From contig NZ_JACHFZ010000002.1 in assembly GCF_014202075.1 (NCBI RefSeq), forward strand, positions 310,001-374,000: DNA of 64,000 nt, written 5' to 3'. The notes beneath the pieces are model-generated. The model was not told the DNA's origin and did not search any database. It saw only the letters and a program-made list of their open reading frames with translations. The first letter of the stretch is position 1. Each line of letters begins with the position of its first letter. Of this stretch, positions 18,501-27,061 are shown one piece after another. Made by a program: the position numbers and the translations under genes. The stretch is from Brevundimonas basaltis (lineage in GTDB: Bacteria > Pseudomonadota > Alphaproteobacteria > Caulobacterales > Caulobacteraceae).

Positions 18501-20368
18501 TGCTGTCGAAGGCCATCAAACTGGTCGCCGCCTTCGATCACCGCGACATCTTCATCGATCCGAACCCGGACCCGGCGACCAGCTGGGTCGAGCGTGAGCG
18601 GATGTTCGCCCTGCCGCGCTCGTCCTGGCAGGACTACGATACGTCGAAGATTTCGAAGGGCGGAGGCGTGTTCTCGCGCTCGGCCAAGTCGATCGCCCTG
18701 TCGCCCGAGATCAAGGCCGCGCTGGACATCGAGGCGGACGCCCTGGATCCGGCCGCCCTGATGAAGGCCATCCTGCTGGCCCCGGCCGAACTGCTCTATT
18801 TCGGCGGCATCGGCACCTATGTGAAGGCGGCCCACGAAACCGACGCCCAGGTCGGCGACAAGGCCAATGACGCGATCCGGGTCGACGGCGTCGAGGTGCG
18901 CGCCAAGGTCATCGGCGAGGGCGCGAACCTGGGCATGACCCAGGCCGGCCGCATCGGCTTCGCGCGCAACGGCGGCCGCATCAACACCGACGCCATCGAC
19001 AATTCGGCGGGCGTCGACTCCTCGGACCACGAGGTCAATATCAAGATCCTGACCGGGGCGGCGATCGCCTCCGGGGCCTTGAAGGCGGACAAGCGCAACG
19101 CCCTGCTGGCCTCGATGACCGACGAGGTCGGGTTGAAGGTGCTGGCCCACAACTACGACCAGACCCTGGCGATCAGCCTGCAGGAGGCGGAGGGCGCGGC
19201 GGCGCTGGATTCGCAGCAGCGCTTCATGCAGTGGCTGGGCGGCAAGGGTAAGCTGGACCGCAAGGTCGAGGGCCTGCCCGACGATCTCAAACTGGCCGAG
19301 ATGAAGGCGGCCGGACAGGGGCTGACCCGGCCGGAGCTGGCCGTGCTGACCGCCTATTCGAAGATCGAACTGTTCGACGACGTGGTCGCCTCGACCGCGC
19401 CGGACGATCCGTTCTTCCACCGCACCCTGGTGCGCTACTTCCCGGAGCCGCTGGCCAGGTTCGAGGCCGACATGGAGCGGCACCGGCTGAAGCGCGAGAT
19501 CATCTCGACGGTGCTGTCGAACGAGATCGTCAACATGTGCGGCCCGACCTTCCCCGAGCGGCTGCGGCTGTCGGCGCAGTGCGACACCTCGGCCATGGTC
19601 ATCGCCTTCGAGGCGGCGCGGCAGGTGTTCAGGCTGGACGAGGCCTGGGACCAGGTTTCGGCGCTGGACCTCAAGATTTCGGCCGACGCCCAGATCGCCC
19701 TCTATCGCGAGATCTCGACCGTGTTGCGCCGCCAGACGTTCTGGCTGGCCCGCCGCGCCACGCGGGACGGCGCCTCGGTCGACGGGCTGATCGCGGCCTA
19801 TCGTCCCGCGGCCGACGCCCTGCGCGCCGCCGGCGGATCGGTGCTGTCGCGGTTCGAACAGGCCGGGCTGCAGGCGCGTATCGCCACCTTCGCCGGCTAT
19901 GGCGCGCCGGACGCCATGGCGCGCGACCTCGCCATGCTGCGGCCGCTGGTGGCCACGGCGGATATCGGCGACCTGGCGCGCGAGGCGGGCTGGCCCGAGC
20001 CGGCCATGGCCACCCTGTACCACCAGGTCGGGGCGGCGTTCGATTTCGACCGGCTGCGGGCGGCGGCGGGGGCGGTGCCCTCGGCGGACCATTTCGACCG
20101 TCTGGCCGTGCGTCGGATGATCGAGGATCTGATGAACGAGCAACTGGCCCTGACCCGGGCCGTGGCCCGGTCGGCGGACGCCTCGGTCGGGGCCAGCGAA
20201 CTGCTGTCCGAGAAGGCGGTCGACCGCTGGATCGGACCGCGCCAGGCGATCGTCGAGGGCGTCCGCGCCTCGGTCGACGAGATCGAGGCTTCCGGGTCGG
20301 GCTGGACCTTCGCCAAGCTGACCATCGCCAATGCGGTGATCCGCGAGATCGCGTCCTCAGCAGGCTGA
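15503..20368 (+). CDS. gdhB: NAD-specific glutamate dehydrogenase, large (about 180-kDa) type
   Basis: 1,621 aa, the expected length for the bacterial NAD-GDH (L-180) class that converts glutamate to 2-oxoglutarate and ammonia. N-terminal ACT-like regulatory parts precede the catalytic centre. There, RFGPVARGGLRWSDRRDDFR and VIVPVGSKGGFF lie near 808-850, and the nucleotide-binding FTVVGVGDMSGDVFGNGML follows near 982. The C-terminal helical domain is complete. ATG 15503 is the first start after the upstream gap. It appears to be a single-gene unit. The symbol gdhB is used loosely in this family. Confidence 0.95.
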   Translation: MPGASAPTVPQAISLEALEASFKTAVGGAWSEAARSYLAQAHDDYVADETPQLGGMDLACLLASVWKSAVGRKPGEAARITLGPVTGADGRASGYDAIAIIQDDRPFLVDSVMGELAEAGVTVRSMFHPIVELEGVRTSLIVVVIDPAPQERRDALGESLAATMADVRAAVSDHAAMNALMARSIAHLEAGVAGVDPDVLAENLAFLRWLEADHFVFLGARDYDYPRTSDGGYEAEAPLSQSGAGLGVLVDPDRTVLRRANEPAVLTKSMKRQLNLSEPVTVAKANARSKVHRRAYMDYIGVKRFGADGKPSGETRFVGLFTAEAYDKTANEVPLLRRKVSNALKRADKVEGSHSHKRLKNILENYPRDELFQIGEDELLEIALGILHLHDRPRIKSFTRKDPFDRFVSVLTFIPRERFNPAVRERIGRILANAWGGRLSAWYPQLSDQPLVRIHYIIGVTPGDHPCPDPVALDMEIAEAGRGWVDRFESALRAAEVDDVQIGSLSGRWAWAFGAGYRDRYDADEAVRDLQSADRLNASGLNDGGDPVAVRAFRDARDGPLNFRFKLYRRGAAVPLSDVLPILADMGLKTLEEWGNALTPLGGPKIHVHEFLLEDPRGGDLHFDDVREPFEDAFAAVWTGRTESDGFNRLVIELGVGWREAALVRTLARYRQQTGLDPSQAVQEEALRDYPAVARGLLSLFHAKFDPADGGDPLSREPAVREQFHKLIALLRDVKSLDHDRALRRLALLIQAIKRTNYFQTGPDGEPKPHISIKIASRELDDVPLPKPFREIFVWAPHVEGVHLRFGPVARGGLRWSDRRDDFRTEVLGLVKAQQVKNAVIVPVGSKGGFFPKCLTEIVRAGGDRDAQVAEAIRAYKTFLSGLLDITDNIAADGSVIHPDAVVIWEGDDPYLVVAADKGTATFSDIANGISADYGFWLDDAFASGGSVGYDHKVMGITARGAWEAVKRHFREMGKDIQTEPFTVVGVGDMSGDVFGNGMLLSKAIKLVAAFDHRDIFIDPNPDPATSWVERERMFALPRSSWQDYDTSKISKGGGVFSRSAKSIALSPEIKAALDIEADALDPAALMKAILLAPAELLYFGGIGTYVKAAHETDAQVGDKANDAIRVDGVEVRAKVIGEGANLGMTQAGRIGFARNGGRINTDAIDNSAGVDSSDHEVNIKILTGAAIASGALKADKRNALLASMTDEVGLKVLAHNYDQTLAISLQEAEGAAALDSQQRFMQWLGGKGKLDRKVEGLPDDLKLAEMKAAGQGLTRPELAVLTAYSKIELFDDVVASTAPDDPFFHRTLVRYFPEPLARFEADMERHRLKREIISTVLSNEIVNMCGPTFPERLRLSAQCDTSAMVIAFEAARQVFRLDEAWDQVSALDLKISADAQIALYREISTVLRRQTFWLARRATRDGASVDGLIAAYRPAADALRAAGGSVLSRFEQAGLQARIATFAGYGAPDAMARDLAMLRPLVATADIGDLAREAGWPEPAMATLYHQVGAAFDFDRLRAAAGAVPSADHFDRLAVRRMIEDLMNEQLALTRAVARSADASVGASELLSEKAVDRWIGPRQAIVEGVRASVDEIEASGSGWTFAKLTIANAVIREIASSAG

Positions 20369-20516
20369 GGACGCGCTCTTGCCTGGGCCGCGGTCGTCGG
20401 CCCTTCGGGACCTGACTGCTGCGCGCCGCCCTTCGGGTCCCGACCCGACGCGGCCTGGCGCTTCGCGCGGGCGGTCGTGATCTGCTAGCGTGCCGAGGAG
20501 TGGGAGAGGGCCGCCG

Positions 20517-20981
20517 ATGCCGCGGAAGTTTCTGGTCGTCGTCGACGACAGTCCCGAGTTCGAGGCGGCGCTGCTCTATGCGGCGCGGCGGGCGCGCTCG
20601 ACCGGGGGCCGGGTGGTCATGCTGCGGATCATCCCGCCGGCGGCGTCGGACGCCCACTGGGCCGGGGTGCGCGAGGAGATCGAGCGCCAGACCCGGGCCG
20701 AGGCCGAGGCCACGCTGAACAAATGGGCCGGCGACGCGGCGGAACGGTCGGGCTCGACCCCCATGCTGCTGATCGAGCGCGGCGAGCCGCAGAACTGTAT
20801 CCGCAAGGTCGTCGGCGAGGACCCGGACATCAAGATTCTCGTGCTCGCGGCGGGCTCCGCGGCGCCGGGGCCGCTGGTGGCGGCGGTGGTCAAACAGGGC
20901 GCGGCCTTCACGGGGCGGAAGCTGCCGGTGACCATCGTGCCGGGCGAACTGACCGAGAAAGAGATCGAGGACCTGGCGTAG
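20517..20981 (+). CDS. universal stress protein (UspA family)
   Basis: 154 aa. Begins MPRKFLVVVDDSPEFEAALLYAARRA, the usual Usp alpha/beta start with the Asp pair that contacts ATP. A late glycine-rich stretch LVLAAGSAAPGPLVAAVV sits where ATP-binding Usps carry G2xG9G[S/T]; the match is loose. A purine-rich GGAGTGGGAGAGGG lies just upstream of ATG 20517, supporting this start over the in-frame 20490. Confidence 0.82.
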   Translation: MPRKFLVVVDDSPEFEAALLYAARRARSTGGRVVMLRIIPPAASDAHWAGVREEIERQTRAEAEATLNKWAGDAAERSGSTPMLLIERGEPQNCIRKVVGEDPDIKILVLAAGSAAPGPLVAAVVKQGAAFTGRKLPVTIVPGELTEKEIEDLA

Positions 20982-20991
20982 CGCCGGGAGG

Positions 20992-21031
20992 GCGCTGACG
21001 CTCGCGCCGCGGGCGCTCGCTGCTTGAGCGC
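20992..21031 (+). repeat. 40-bp covarying intergenic repeat, copy 1
   Basis: One of four 40-bp copies with the pattern GCGCT-n2-CGCTCGC-nn-CGCGG-nn-GCTCGCTGC-n-TGAGCGC. The ends pair (GCGCT/AGCGC) and the two dinucleotides around the CGCGG core are complementary (GC/GC). It lies just after the universal stress protein gene. Confidence 0.75.
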
Positions 21032-21040
21032 GGGGGTTCT

Positions 21041-21182
21041 CCCTCCCCTTCAGGGGAGGGTCGTCGATGCGGAGCATCGGCGGGGTGGGGGCGTCACCGC
21101 GAAACGGACGACGGCGCTCGTGTCGCCGAGCCCTCCCCACCCGGTCGCTGCGCGACCACCCTCCCCGGGGCGGGGAGGGAGA
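21041..21182. repeat. GC-rich intergenic palindromic repeat, copy 2
   Basis: CTCCCTCCCCTTCAGGGGAG at the left and CCCTCCCCGGGGCGGGGAGG at the right bracket a segment with ATGCGGAGCAT and GGTCGCTGCGCGACC palindromes. It is related in composition and layout to the copies near 1135, 37186 and 41501. It fills the gap between the universal stress and Nfu genes. Confidence 0.6.
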
Positions 21183-21227
21183 CGTGCAGACCTTGAACCC
21201 GCCGTCCGCCGGGCGCACTTACCGGCC

Positions 21228-21785
21228 ATGTTTATCCAGACCGAACCGACGCCGAATCCGAACGTGCTGAAATTCCTGCCCGGACGGGAGGTCTCGGCCG
21301 ATCCGCGCGAGTTCCGCACCATCGACGAGGCCACGGCGTCGCCGCTGGCCGAGGGGCTGTTCCAGCTCGAGGGCGTGGCGGGGGTGTTCTACGGGGCCGA
21401 CTACATCTCGGTGACGCGCGATCCGGCGGGTCCCGACTGGCCGCAGATGAAGGCGCCGATCCTGGCGGCGATCATGGATCATTTCGTCTCGGGCGCGCCG
21501 CTGCTGCCTGGCGGGGCCGTCGAGGGAGGCGACCCGGAGGGCGAGGACAGCGAGATCGTGGCCGAGATCAAACAGCTGCTGGACAGCCGGGTGCGACCGG
21601 CCGTGGCCCAGGACGGCGGCGACATCCTGTTCGATTCGTTCGATCTGGAAACCGGGGTGCTGAGCCTGCGCATGCGCGGCGCATGCGCCGGCTGCCCGTC
21701 GTCGTCGGCGACCCTGAAGGCCGGGGTCGAGCAGATGATGCGCCACTATGTGCCGGAAGTGACGCGGGTCGAGCAGGTCATTTAA
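21228..21785 (+). CDS. Nfu/NifU-type iron-sulfur scaffold protein
   Basis: 185 aa. N-terminal Nfu domain starts FIQTEPTPNPNVLKFLPG, the hallmark of this family. The C-terminal NifU domain carries the cluster-binding GACAGCPSSS with C153 and C156. It delivers Fe-S clusters to target enzymes. ATG 21228 matches the conserved N-terminus; the longer open frame upstream is repeat sequence. Two 40-bp repeats follow its stop directly. Confidence 0.94.
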   Translation: MFIQTEPTPNPNVLKFLPGREVSADPREFRTIDEATASPLAEGLFQLEGVAGVFYGADYISVTRDPAGPDWPQMKAPILAAIMDHFVSGAPLLPGGAVEGGDPEGEDSEIVAEIKQLLDSRVRPAVAQDGGDILFDSFDLETGVLSLRMRGACAGCPSSSATLKAGVEQMMRHYVPEVTRVEQVI

Positions 21786-21788
21786 GTG

Positions 21789-21828
21789 GCGCTATCGCTC
21801 GCCGCGCGGCGGCTCGCTGCTTGAGCGC
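21789..21828 (+). repeat. 40-bp covarying intergenic repeat, copy 2
   Basis: Begins 4 bp after the nfu stop. Outer stem GCGCT/AGCGC; the dinucleotides around the CGCGG core are CG/CG, again complementary. Confidence 0.75.
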
Positions 21829-21837
21829 GGGTTTTGC

Positions 21838-21877
21838 GCGCTATAGCTCGCGACGCGGTCACTCGCTTCCTGATCGC
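21838..21877 (+). repeat. 40-bp covarying intergenic repeat, copy 3 (degenerate)
   Basis: Tandem to copy 2 with a 9-bp spacer. The core dinucleotides are GA/TC (complementary). The outer stem is partly decayed (GCGCT versus ATCGC). Confidence 0.65.
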
Positions 21878-21931
21878 GCCTGAAACAAATCCGTCCTCGC
21901 TTCGGGCGGCGGAACCCGTCATCATCGCCCC

Positions 21932-22507
21932 ATGCCCCGGTTCGAAAGCGACAGCGACGCCCGGCGCCTCGGCGAGGCGCTCGCCGCCCTGCGCCAGGAG
22001 GCGGGATTGAGCCAGGCCGCGGCGGGCGAACGGGTCGGCATGACCAGCCAGGGCTGGGGACTGTATGAATCCGGCAAGCGTCCCGGCCTGTTCCGGCCCG
22101 ACGTGCAGCGGCGGCTGACCACGGCGCTCGGCGCCTCGCCCGAAGCGCTGGCGCTGAAGCTGGGCGCGCCTGCGCCGCCGCCGCCCGAGCCGGCCGCATC
22201 GGGCGTGGAGAACCGGGGGCGGGCGTTCGCGGGACCGTCGGCGGCGACGCGGCGGCTGCAGCTGTCCAACGACGATCTGGCGCCGTGGGCCGCCTCGGGC
22301 GTGGTGCTGGAGTATGAGCCGGGGCGCTGGCCGCGGCGGGGTCAGGGCTGCGTCATCGAAATGGCCGACGGGGAACTGCGGGTTCGTCTCTACGAGCACG
22401 CCGACGCCGAGGCCCTGACGGTGCGCGGGTTACGGGGCGGCGAGGAACGGATCGAGCGGTCGGCGACGCGGCAGGTGTCGGCGGTGACAGCCCGGCTGGA
22501 TGTCTAG
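21932..22507 (+). CDS. XRE-family regulator with C-terminal S24-like region
   Basis: 191 aa. A helix-turn-helix of XRE type spans about residues 12-65 (LRQEAGLSQAAAGERVGMTS). After a Pro/Ala linker, the C-terminal half (LSNDDLAPWAASGVVLEYEP, then RRGQGCVIEMADGELRVRLY) resembles the beta-rich S24 domain of LexA/CI-type repressors, but I see no clear Ser-Lys catalytic pair. Target and signal are unknown. It lies directly upstream of another XRE gene, with direct repeats between them. Confidence 0.8.
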   Translation: MPRFESDSDARRLGEALAALRQEAGLSQAAAGERVGMTSQGWGLYESGKRPGLFRPDVQRRLTTALGASPEALALKLGAPAPPPPEPAASGVENRGRAFAGPSAATRRLQLSNDDLAPWAASGVVLEYEPGRWPRRGQGCVIEMADGELRVRLYEHADAEALTVRGLRGGEERIERSATRQVSAVTARLDV

Positions 22508-22561
22508 ATGAAACGAAACGGTTGCAGGAACCCGGTTTCCATGAAACTGTCTGGTTGCAGG
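22508..22561. promoter_or_regulatory. candidate XRE operator: two 21-bp direct repeats plus a palindrome
   Basis: Two copies of ATGAAAC-N5-GGTTGCAGG start at 22508 and 22541, exactly 33 bp apart (about three helical turns). A 5-3-5 inverted repeat GTTTC-CAT-GAAAC lies at 22535-22547. They sit between two XRE genes and just upstream of the second start at 22578, so autoregulation is plausible but not proven. Confidence 0.5.
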
Positions 22562-22577
22562 CAGGAGGAGCGGCGCC

Positions 22578-22967
22578 ATGGCCAGGGTCGGGGAACCGGA
22601 GAGGGTGGACGCCTTCGTGGGCGCGCGGATCAGCCTGCGCCGCTCGGCGCTCGGCCTGTCGCAGACGGCGCTGGCGCAGCAGATCGGCATCAGCTTCCAG
22701 CAGGTGCAGAAATACGAGACGGGGCAGAACCGCATCTCGGCCTCGCGGCTGCACCGGGTGGCGACGGTGCTGGCCACCTCGGTCGAGGCCTTCTTTCCGC
22801 CGGTCGAGACGGCGCGCGGGCCGGGCGACGCCGGCTGGGAGGCGCTGGGGCATATCGCCGCCACGCCGGACGGCCGTTCGGTGGCGGCGGCCTGGCCGCT
22901 GATCGAGGACCGGGAGGTGCGCAAGGCGCTGGCGCGGGTGGTGCGGGCCCTGGCCCGGCGCGACTGA
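22578..22967 (+). CDS. XRE-family transcriptional regulator
   Basis: 129 aa. HTH at about 14-68 (SALGLSQTALAQQIGISFQQ, then KYETGQNRISASRLHRVA). It closely resembles the regulator at 29263, which shares the FQQ-x-QKYE and NRISAS segments, so the two are paralogues of a class common in alphaproteobacteria. There is no ligand domain. RBS GGAGGAG lies upstream. Probably followed by tsaB in one transcript. Confidence 0.85.
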   Translation: MARVGEPERVDAFVGARISLRRSALGLSQTALAQQIGISFQQVQKYETGQNRISASRLHRVATVLATSVEAFFPPVETARGPGDAGWEALGHIAATPDGRSVAAAWPLIEDREVRKALARVVRALARRD

Positions 22968-22992
22968 CCGCCCGCCGCGCCGGGGCGGCGTC

Positions 22993-23670
22993 ATGAGGGT
23001 GCTGGTCGTCGATACGGCGCTGGGCCTGTGCAGCGCCGGGGTGTTCGAGGTCGAGGCCGGCGCCGGCGGCGTGGCGCGGCCGCTGGGCCTGCGCTCGGAA
23101 GCCATGACCCGCGGCCATCAGGAGCGGCTGGCGGGCATGGCGCGCGACGCCGTGGCCGAGGCCGGGGGCTTCGCCGGGATCGACCGGATCGGCGTGACGG
23201 TCGGGCCGGGGTCGTTCACCGGCCTGCGGGTCGGGCTGGCCTTCGCCCAGGGGCTGGGGGCCGCGCTCGGCGTACCGGTGGTGGGGGTTTCGACGCTGGA
23301 CGCCCTGGCGGCGTCGGTCGATGGCGAGGGGCCGACGGCAGCCCTGATCGATGCGCGGCGGGGGCAGGTCTACGCCCGATTCTGGCGGCTCGGCGTTCCC
23401 GAGGGGCCGGCCGAGGCCCTGTCGATCGAGGCGGCGCGGGCGCGGGTCCTGGCGCTCGGTTCTGATGTCCGGCTGGTCGGGTCCGGGGCTGGGCTGGTGA
23501 CGGAGCATGCCGCGGCGACGGGGCTCGACGGCCCCGCGCCCGAGGCGCTGGCGCGGCTGACGGCGGCGGCCGATCCGGCAATGAGCCCGCCCCGCCCCCT
23601 CTATCTGCGGGCGCCCGACGCCACCCCGCCCAGCCGTCTTCCGGGGCAGCCGCGGCCGCAGACGCCATGA
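22993..23670 (+). CDS. tsaB: tRNA t6A synthesis protein TsaB
   Basis: 225 aa. An ASKHA-fold partner of TsaD in N6-threonylcarbamoyladenosine formation at A37. Seen: start VLVVDTALGLCSAGVF, HQERLAGMARDAV, and the family hallmark TVGPGSFTGLRVGLAFAQGL near 74-93. Its stop overlaps rimI by ATGA, a common tsaB-rimI pairing. Confidence 0.94.
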   Translation: MRVLVVDTALGLCSAGVFEVEAGAGGVARPLGLRSEAMTRGHQERLAGMARDAVAEAGGFAGIDRIGVTVGPGSFTGLRVGLAFAQGLGAALGVPVVGVSTLDALAASVDGEGPTAALIDARRGQVYARFWRLGVPEGPAEALSIEAARARVLALGSDVRLVGSGAGLVTEHAAATGLDGPAPEALARLTAAADPAMSPPRPLYLRAPDATPPSRLPGQPRPQTP

Positions 23671-24143
23671 CGGGCGGCGACCCGGGCGGGGACACGGGCC
23701 GGGACCAAACGGAGCGGGCCGCGCGGTTCGCGGCGATCCACGCCGAGGCCTTCGCGGGGCCGAATGAGGCGGCGTGGAGCGAAGCCGCCTTCGCCGACCT
23801 GCTCGCGCAGGCGGGTGTCTTCGCCCTCGACAGCGCCGACGGCTTCATCCTGATGCGGGCCGCAGCCGACGAGGCGGAGATCCTGACGCTGGCGGTGCGG
23901 CCGGGCGCGCGGCGGGGCGGCCAGGGGACGCGGCTGGTCGGCGACGGCGTGCTGGCGGCGGCGGCGCGCGGGGCCGCGCGGGTCTTCCTCGAGGTGGCGG
24001 AGGATAACGCCGCGGCGCGGGCGCTCTACGCCCGGGCGGGGTTCGCGGAGGCCGGCCGGCGTCCCGCCTATTACGCCGGCGCCGACGGGGGACGGCGCGA
24101 CGCCCTGATTCTGGTTCTCAACTTGCCGGGCACGCTTCCCTAG
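23667..24143 (+). CDS. rimI: ribosomal-protein-alanine N-acetyltransferase RimI-type GNAT
   Basis: 158 aa GNAT enzyme. Acetyl-CoA loop VRPGARRGGQGTRLV near 75-89, then FLEVAEDNAAARALYARAGF and a late RPAYY, all typical of RimI. It may acetylate the bS18 N-terminus. It overlaps tsaB by ATGA. Confidence 0.9.
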   Translation: MTGGDPGGDTGRDQTERAARFAAIHAEAFAGPNEAAWSEAAFADLLAQAGVFALDSADGFILMRAAADEAEILTLAVRPGARRGGQGTRLVGDGVLAAAARGAARVFLEVAEDNAAARALYARAGFAEAGRRPAYYAGADGGRRDALILVLNLPGTLP

Positions 24144-24171
24144 GGCGTCGGGCCCGCCTATTCTCCCGGCC

Positions 24172-24645
24172 ATGGACCGGATCGAGAAACTCTGCGCCGA
24201 CCGCGGCATGCGTATGACCGAGCAACGTCGGGTCATCGCCCGGGTGCTGTCGAGCGCCGAGGACCATCCCGACGTCGAGGAGCTGTACCGCCGCGCCTCG
24301 TCGATCGACCCGCATATCTCGATCGCCACCGTCTACCGCACGGTGCGGCTGTTCGAGGAAGCCGGAGTCGTTGAAAAACATGACTTTGGCGATGGCCGGT
24401 CGCGCTACGAAGAGGCGGGGGACGACCACCACGACCACCTGATCGACACCAAGACCGGCGAGGTGATCGAATTCTTCGACGCCGAGATCGAGCGGCTCAA
24501 AACCGAGATCGCTGAACGGCTGGGCTTCGAACTGATCGGCCACAAGCTGGAACTCTACGGCAAGCCGATCGAGGGCGCCGAGCCGTCCAGCCGCGAGGGC
24601 CTGATCTACAAACGCCACGCGCAGGACGGCGGCGACGCGGCCTAG
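24172..24645 (+). CDS. fur: Fur-family ferric uptake regulator
   Basis: 157 aa. Winged-helix N-domain with [13 protein letters not shown] and [16 protein letters not shown], and the metal site DDHHDHL (H86, H87, H89) in the dimerisation half. There is no CxxC pair for structural zinc, as in other alphaproteobacterial Fur proteins. It controls iron genes. It could also be an Irr-like member, but the neighbours and the HHDHL motif favour Fur. Confidence 0.88.
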   Translation: MDRIEKLCADRGMRMTEQRRVIARVLSSAEDHPDVEELYRRASSIDPHISIATVYRTVRLFEEAGVVEKHDFGDGRSRYEEAGDDHHDHLIDTKTGEVIEFFDAEIERLKTEIAERLGFELIGHKLELYGKPIEGAEPSSREGLIYKRHAQDGGDAA

Positions 24646-24692
24646 AACCGCGCAAGTGGCGCAGGCGGCCCCGGCGCTCTAAAAGACACGCC

Positions 24693-26066
24693 ATGACCGA
24701 AACCCTTGTCCCGCCGAAGGTCCGGCAGGCCGCGCCGAAGCGCCTGTTTATCAAGACCTACGGCTGCCAGATGAACGTCTATGACTCGGAGCGCATGGCC
24801 GATGTGCTGCGCCCGCTGGGCTATGCGCCGACCGACACGGCCGAGGACGCCGACTTCGTCATCCTCAACACCTGCCACATCCGCGAGAAGGCGGCCGAGA
24901 AGGTCTATTCCGAGCTCGGCAAGCTGCGGGTGCTGAAGGAGGGCCGCGAGGGCGGCATGACCATCGCCGTGGCCGGCTGCGTGGCCCAGGCCGAGGGCGA
25001 GGAGATCATGCGGCGGCAGCCGGCGGTCGATCTGGTGGTCGGGCCGCAGGCCTATCACCAGCTGCCGGAGCTGCTGACCCGCACGGCGCGGGCCCGGGGC
25101 GAGCGCATCGGGGCCGATTTCGCGCCCAATGAGAAGTTCGACGCCCTGCAGGTCCCGCGCGGCGGCGACGGGGTGACGGCCTTCCTGACCGTGCAGGAGG
25201 GCTGTGACAAATTCTGCACCTTCTGCGTGGTGCCCTATACGCGCGGCGCCGAGTGGTCTCGGCCGGTGGCGGACGTGCTGACCGAGGCGCGCGAGCTGGC
25301 GGCGCGGGGCGTGCGCGAGGTCACCCTGCTGGGCCAGAACGTCAACGCCTATGACGGCGAGGGACCGGACGGCAAGCCGTCGACGCTGGCGCGGCTGGCG
25401 TACGCCCTGGCGGAGATCCCGGGGCTGGACCGCATCCGCTATACGACCAGCCATCCCAACGACATGTCGGACGACCTGATCGCCGCGCACGGCGAGCTGG
25501 ACGCCCTGATGCCGTATCTGCACCTGCCAGTGCAGTCGGGCTCGGACCGGATCCTGCGGCTGATGAACCGCAAGCACGGGCGGCAGAAATATTTCGATCT
25601 GATCGACCGCATCCGCGCGGCCCGGCCGGACATGGCGCTGTCGGGCGATTTCATCGTCGGCTTCCCGGGCGAGACCGACGCCGATTTCGAGGCGACGATG
25701 GATCTGGTGCGGCGGGTGAACTACGCCTCGGCCTTCTCCTTCATGTATTCGCCGCGCCCCGGTACGCCGGCCGCGACCATGGCGGCGCAGGTTCCGGACG
25801 ATGTCAGCCGGGCGCGGCTGCATGCGCTGCAGGCCCTGCTGACCGAACAGCAGGTCGCCTTCAACGCGGCCCAGGCGGGGCGGACCCTGCCGGTGCTGTT
25901 CGAGCGCAAGGGCCGGCACGGGGCGCAGGCCATCGGCCGTTCGCCGTATCTGCAGTCGGTCCATGTCGAGGACGCGGATCATCTGATCGGCCGGATCGTT
26001 CCGGTGGAGATCGAGCGCGGCCAGCAGAACAGCCTCACGGGCCGGCTCCAGCAGAAGGCGGCCTGA
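24693..26066 (+). CDS. miaB: tRNA-2-methylthio-N6-dimethylallyladenosine synthase MiaB
   Basis: 457 aa radical-SAM methylthiotransferase. The N-terminal UPF0004 domain supplies the three auxiliary-cluster cysteines (C25 in TYGCQMN, C61 in NTCHIRE, C96 in AGCVAQ). The SAM cluster is CDKFCTFC at 171-178, and a TRAM domain ends the protein. It shares its last base with the phoH start and opens the miaB-phoH-ybeY-lnt set, which is conserved in alphaproteobacteria. Confidence 0.97.
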   Translation: MTETLVPPKVRQAAPKRLFIKTYGCQMNVYDSERMADVLRPLGYAPTDTAEDADFVILNTCHIREKAAEKVYSELGKLRVLKEGREGGMTIAVAGCVAQAEGEEIMRRQPAVDLVVGPQAYHQLPELLTRTARARGERIGADFAPNEKFDALQVPRGGDGVTAFLTVQEGCDKFCTFCVVPYTRGAEWSRPVADVLTEARELAARGVREVTLLGQNVNAYDGEGPDGKPSTLARLAYALAEIPGLDRIRYTTSHPNDMSDDLIAAHGELDALMPYLHLPVQSGSDRILRLMNRKHGRQKYFDLIDRIRAARPDMALSGDFIVGFPGETDADFEATMDLVRRVNYASAFSFMYSPRPGTPAATMAAQVPDDVSRARLHALQALLTEQQVAFNAAQAGRTLPVLFERKGRHGAQAIGRSPYLQSVHVEDADHLIGRIVPVEIERGQQNSLTGRLQQKAA

Positions 26067-27061
26067 TGGCGCGTGAGAGTGAGTTCCTGGCGTTGGACGA
26101 CGCCGCCCTGCGCGCCGTCGTGGGCCCCCACAGCCGCCACATCGCCCTGATCGAGGACGCCTACAAGGTGCTGGTCGAGGCCCCCGGCGGCGGCGTGACC
26201 ATCAACGGCTCGACCCGCGACAGGGCCCAGGCGAAACGGGTCATCGAGACGCTGGCGGCGCGCTCGACGACCGGGGCCGAGATCACCGAGGCCGATGTGC
26301 GTACGGCGCTGGGCGCGGCGGCGACCCGGCCGAGAGACGGGCAGGGGACCGTGGCGCCCAACGCCATCGCCCTGCCGGTCGGACGGCGCGGGGCCATCGC
26401 GCCCAAGACGGCGGCCCAGGCCAACTATCTGGACATGCTCTCGAAATGCGAGCTGACCTTCGGGGTCGGGCCGGCGGGGACGGGCAAGACCTTCCTGGCG
26501 GCGGCGTATGGCGCCTCGCTGCTGCGGCGGGGGCAGGTCGACCGGCTGGTCATCACCCGGCCGGCGGTCGAGGCGGGCGAGAAGCTGGGCTTTCTGCCCG
26601 GCGACCTGAACGAGAAGGTCGATCCCTATCTGGCCCCGATCTGGGAGGCGCTGAACGATATCCTCGGGCCGGACGACGTGCGGCGCCGCCGCGACAAGGG
26701 CGAGATCGAGGCGGCGCCGATCGCCTTCATGCGCGGCCGGACGCTGGCCCACGCCTTCATCATCGTCGACGAGGCCCAGAACACCTCGCGGCTGCAGATG
26801 AAGATGGTGCTGACCCGGCTGGGCGAGGGGGCGCGCATGGTGGTGACCGGCGACCCGTCGCAGATCGACCTGCTCAATCCGCGCGACTCCGGCCTGCGCC
26901 ACGCCCTGCGCATCCTCGACGGGGTCAAGGGTGTGGCCATCCAGACCTTCCAGGCCCAGGATGTGGTCCGCCACGCCATGGTCGAGCGCATCGTCCGCGC
27001 CTATGACGCCGACGCCGCCAAACACCGGCCCTCGGCCGATCTGGAAGACCCGGACTCGTGA
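26066..27061 (+). CDS. phoH: PhoH-like ATPase
   Basis: 331 aa. An N-terminal KH-like part (INGSTRDRAQAKRVIETL) precedes the ATPase core with Walker A GPAGTGKT at 135-142 and Walker B AFIIVDEAQN near 230. PhoL/YbeZ-type proteins partner the RNA-processing enzyme YbeY, whose gene follows with a 4-bp overlap (GTGA). A role in RNA processing is inferred from that pairing. Confidence 0.93.
   Translation: MARESEFLALDDAALRAVVGPHSRHIALIEDAYKVLVEAPGGGVTINGSTRDRAQAKRVIETLAARSTTGAEITEADVRTALGAAATRPRDGQGTVAPNAIALPVGRRGAIAPKTAAQANYLDMLSKCELTFGVGPAGTGKTFLAAAYGASLLRRGQVDRLVITRPAVEAGEKLGFLPGDLNEKVDPYLAPIWEALNDILGPDDVRRRRDKGEIEAAPIAFMRGRTLAHAFIIVDEAQNTSRLQMKMVLTRLGEGARMVVTGDPSQIDLLNPRDSGLRHALRILDGVKGVAIQTFQAQDVVRHAMVERIVRAYDADAAKHRPSADLEDPDS

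Noticed and set aside
15473..20143. A 1,556-codon open frame on the minus strand opposite the glutamate dehydrogenase gene
   Set aside because: It is the usual antisense shadow in GC-rich DNA: His/Arg/Gln-rich composition, no domain, and the plus strand encodes a full-length known enzyme.
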